Source: an uncultured Bacteroidales bacterium (GTDB lineage Bacteria; Bacteroidota; Bacteroidia; Bacteroidales; FEN-979). Taken from it: 32,073 nucleotides of DNA. Where the stretch lies: positions 1 to 32,073 of the forward strand of contig CAIYJU010000098.1 of assembly GCA_903926565.1 (NCBI GenBank), read 5' to 3'. Positions within the stretch are counted from its first letter, which is position 1, and each line of letters opens with the position of its first letter. Below are positions 31,933 to 32,073 of the stretch, one piece after another. Below the pieces are notes generated by a model. That model worked only from the letters and a program-made list of their open reading frames with translations. It made no database searches and was not told where the DNA came from. The position numbers and the translations under genes were made by a program.

Positions 31933-31957
31933 GTTCCGTCCATACTATTTTAACCAT
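31933..31957 (-). pseudogene. 5' fragment of the ParE/RelE toxin gene, cut by IS66
   Basis: The first eight codons (MVKIVWTE) plus one base of the toxin gene, identical to 117-141, followed directly by the IS66 end. The frame continues through the IS as [12 protein letters not shown]..., giving an 84-codon chimeric reading with no toxin function. It shows that in at least part of the population, or at another locus, the toxin is disrupted while the antitoxin stays intact. Confidence 0.88.
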
Positions 31958-32073
31958 TTCACAAGCCTTTTCCTGGCCTCCTGGGTGGTAAATACTTCAT
32001 TCCTTAGCGACTGATCCAGTCCCTTTTCAACTTTGTCCATAAAAATCAGTTTGTCGACTAATTCATCTAACGA
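31945..32073 (-). CDS. Antitoxin 3' part, second (inverted) copy
   Basis: Base-for-base reverse complement of 1-129, so the same 42 codons ending KRLVKWLK. It runs off the window edge. This may not be a second gene in the cell but the same graph segment reached from the other side. Confidence 0.7.
   Translation of the reverse strand, partial: SLDELVDKLIFMDKVEKGLDQSLRNEVFTTQEARKRLVKWLK

Larger units (their letters stand above)
31933..32073 (-). repeat. 141-bp terminal inverted repeat of the window, right copy
   Basis: Perfect inverted copy of 1-141, ending exactly at the IS66 boundary. Confidence 0.98.

Noticed and set aside
31703..31957. 84-codon minus-strand protein starting MVKIVWTE
   Set aside because: Only the first eight residues are toxin; the rest is antisense to TnpC. 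It is an IS fusion artefact, listed as a gene fragment.
1..32073. Whole window as a circular or inverted-repeat-ended mobile element
   Set aside because: The ends are inverted, not direct, repeats, the content is housekeeping, and the 141-bp length fits an assembly k-mer overlap.

Overview
The window looks like a metagenomic contig from a Bacteroidota bacterium, perhaps Bacteroidales or a relative; rank below phylum is a guess. Evidence: a secreted protein with a type IX secretion (T9SS) C-terminal sorting domain, a Rho factor with a long disordered insertion, families typical of the phylum (DUF4293, DUF1573, the DUF1343 muramidase, a DAK2-DegV fusion), and repeated promoter -7 boxes of the Bacteroidota type TAnnTTTG close upstream of genes. 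No tRNA, rRNA, CRISPR array or prophage was seen. About 27 chromosomal genes are present, mostly housekeeping, plus one IS66-family insertion sequence.

Layout. 1-428: 3' end of an antitoxin gene and an intact ParE/RelE-type toxin. 450-2859: T9SS cargo protein (minus) and a DnaQ-like exonuclease (plus), with an inverted repeat between them. 2906-7086: an envelope cluster on the plus strand, namely an LTA-synthase/sulfatase-fold membrane enzyme, a diacylglycerol-kinase-family lipid kinase and an MscS-type channel. 7179-8180: ornithine carbamoyltransferase behind a heptamer-repeat leader. 8177-13026: minus-strand run rmuC, rlmB, a large membrane protein, a 72-codon unknown and an FtsE-like ATPase. 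13276-15237: EEP-fold hydrolase, YfcE-like phosphoesterase, DUF4293 protein. 15457-18786: rho and mpl, convergent. 18889-22543: cysH, a diiron-type metallo-beta-lactamase-fold protein and a PAS hybrid histidine kinase. 22540-26721: LolC/E-like permease, exo-muramidase (DUF1343/NamZ), aminotransferase, DUF1573 protein. 26999-28801: a one-chain fatty-acid-kinase-like fusion. 28899-31932: a DUF1295 membrane enzyme gene cut by IS66. 31933-32073: an exact inverted copy of the first 141 bases.

What stands out. (1) The two contig ends are a perfect 141-bp inverted repeat, and the right copy joins IS66 eight codons into the toxin gene. 141 is the largest default k-mer of a common metagenome assembler and the IS has no matching target duplication, so this most likely records two alleles or IS sites joined in an assembly graph, not a real palindrome. 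(2) Five intergenic stretches carry unrelated sequences that share a 7-bp tandem period. (3) The diiron-type protein next to a hybrid kinase with a degenerate first receiver is a candidate O2/NO/redox sensing pair. (4) The LTA-synthase-like enzyme next to a lipid kinase suggests a diacylglycerol release and recycling pair in a Gram-negative cell. No strongly novel defence or mobile system is visible; the rest is ordinary chromosome.
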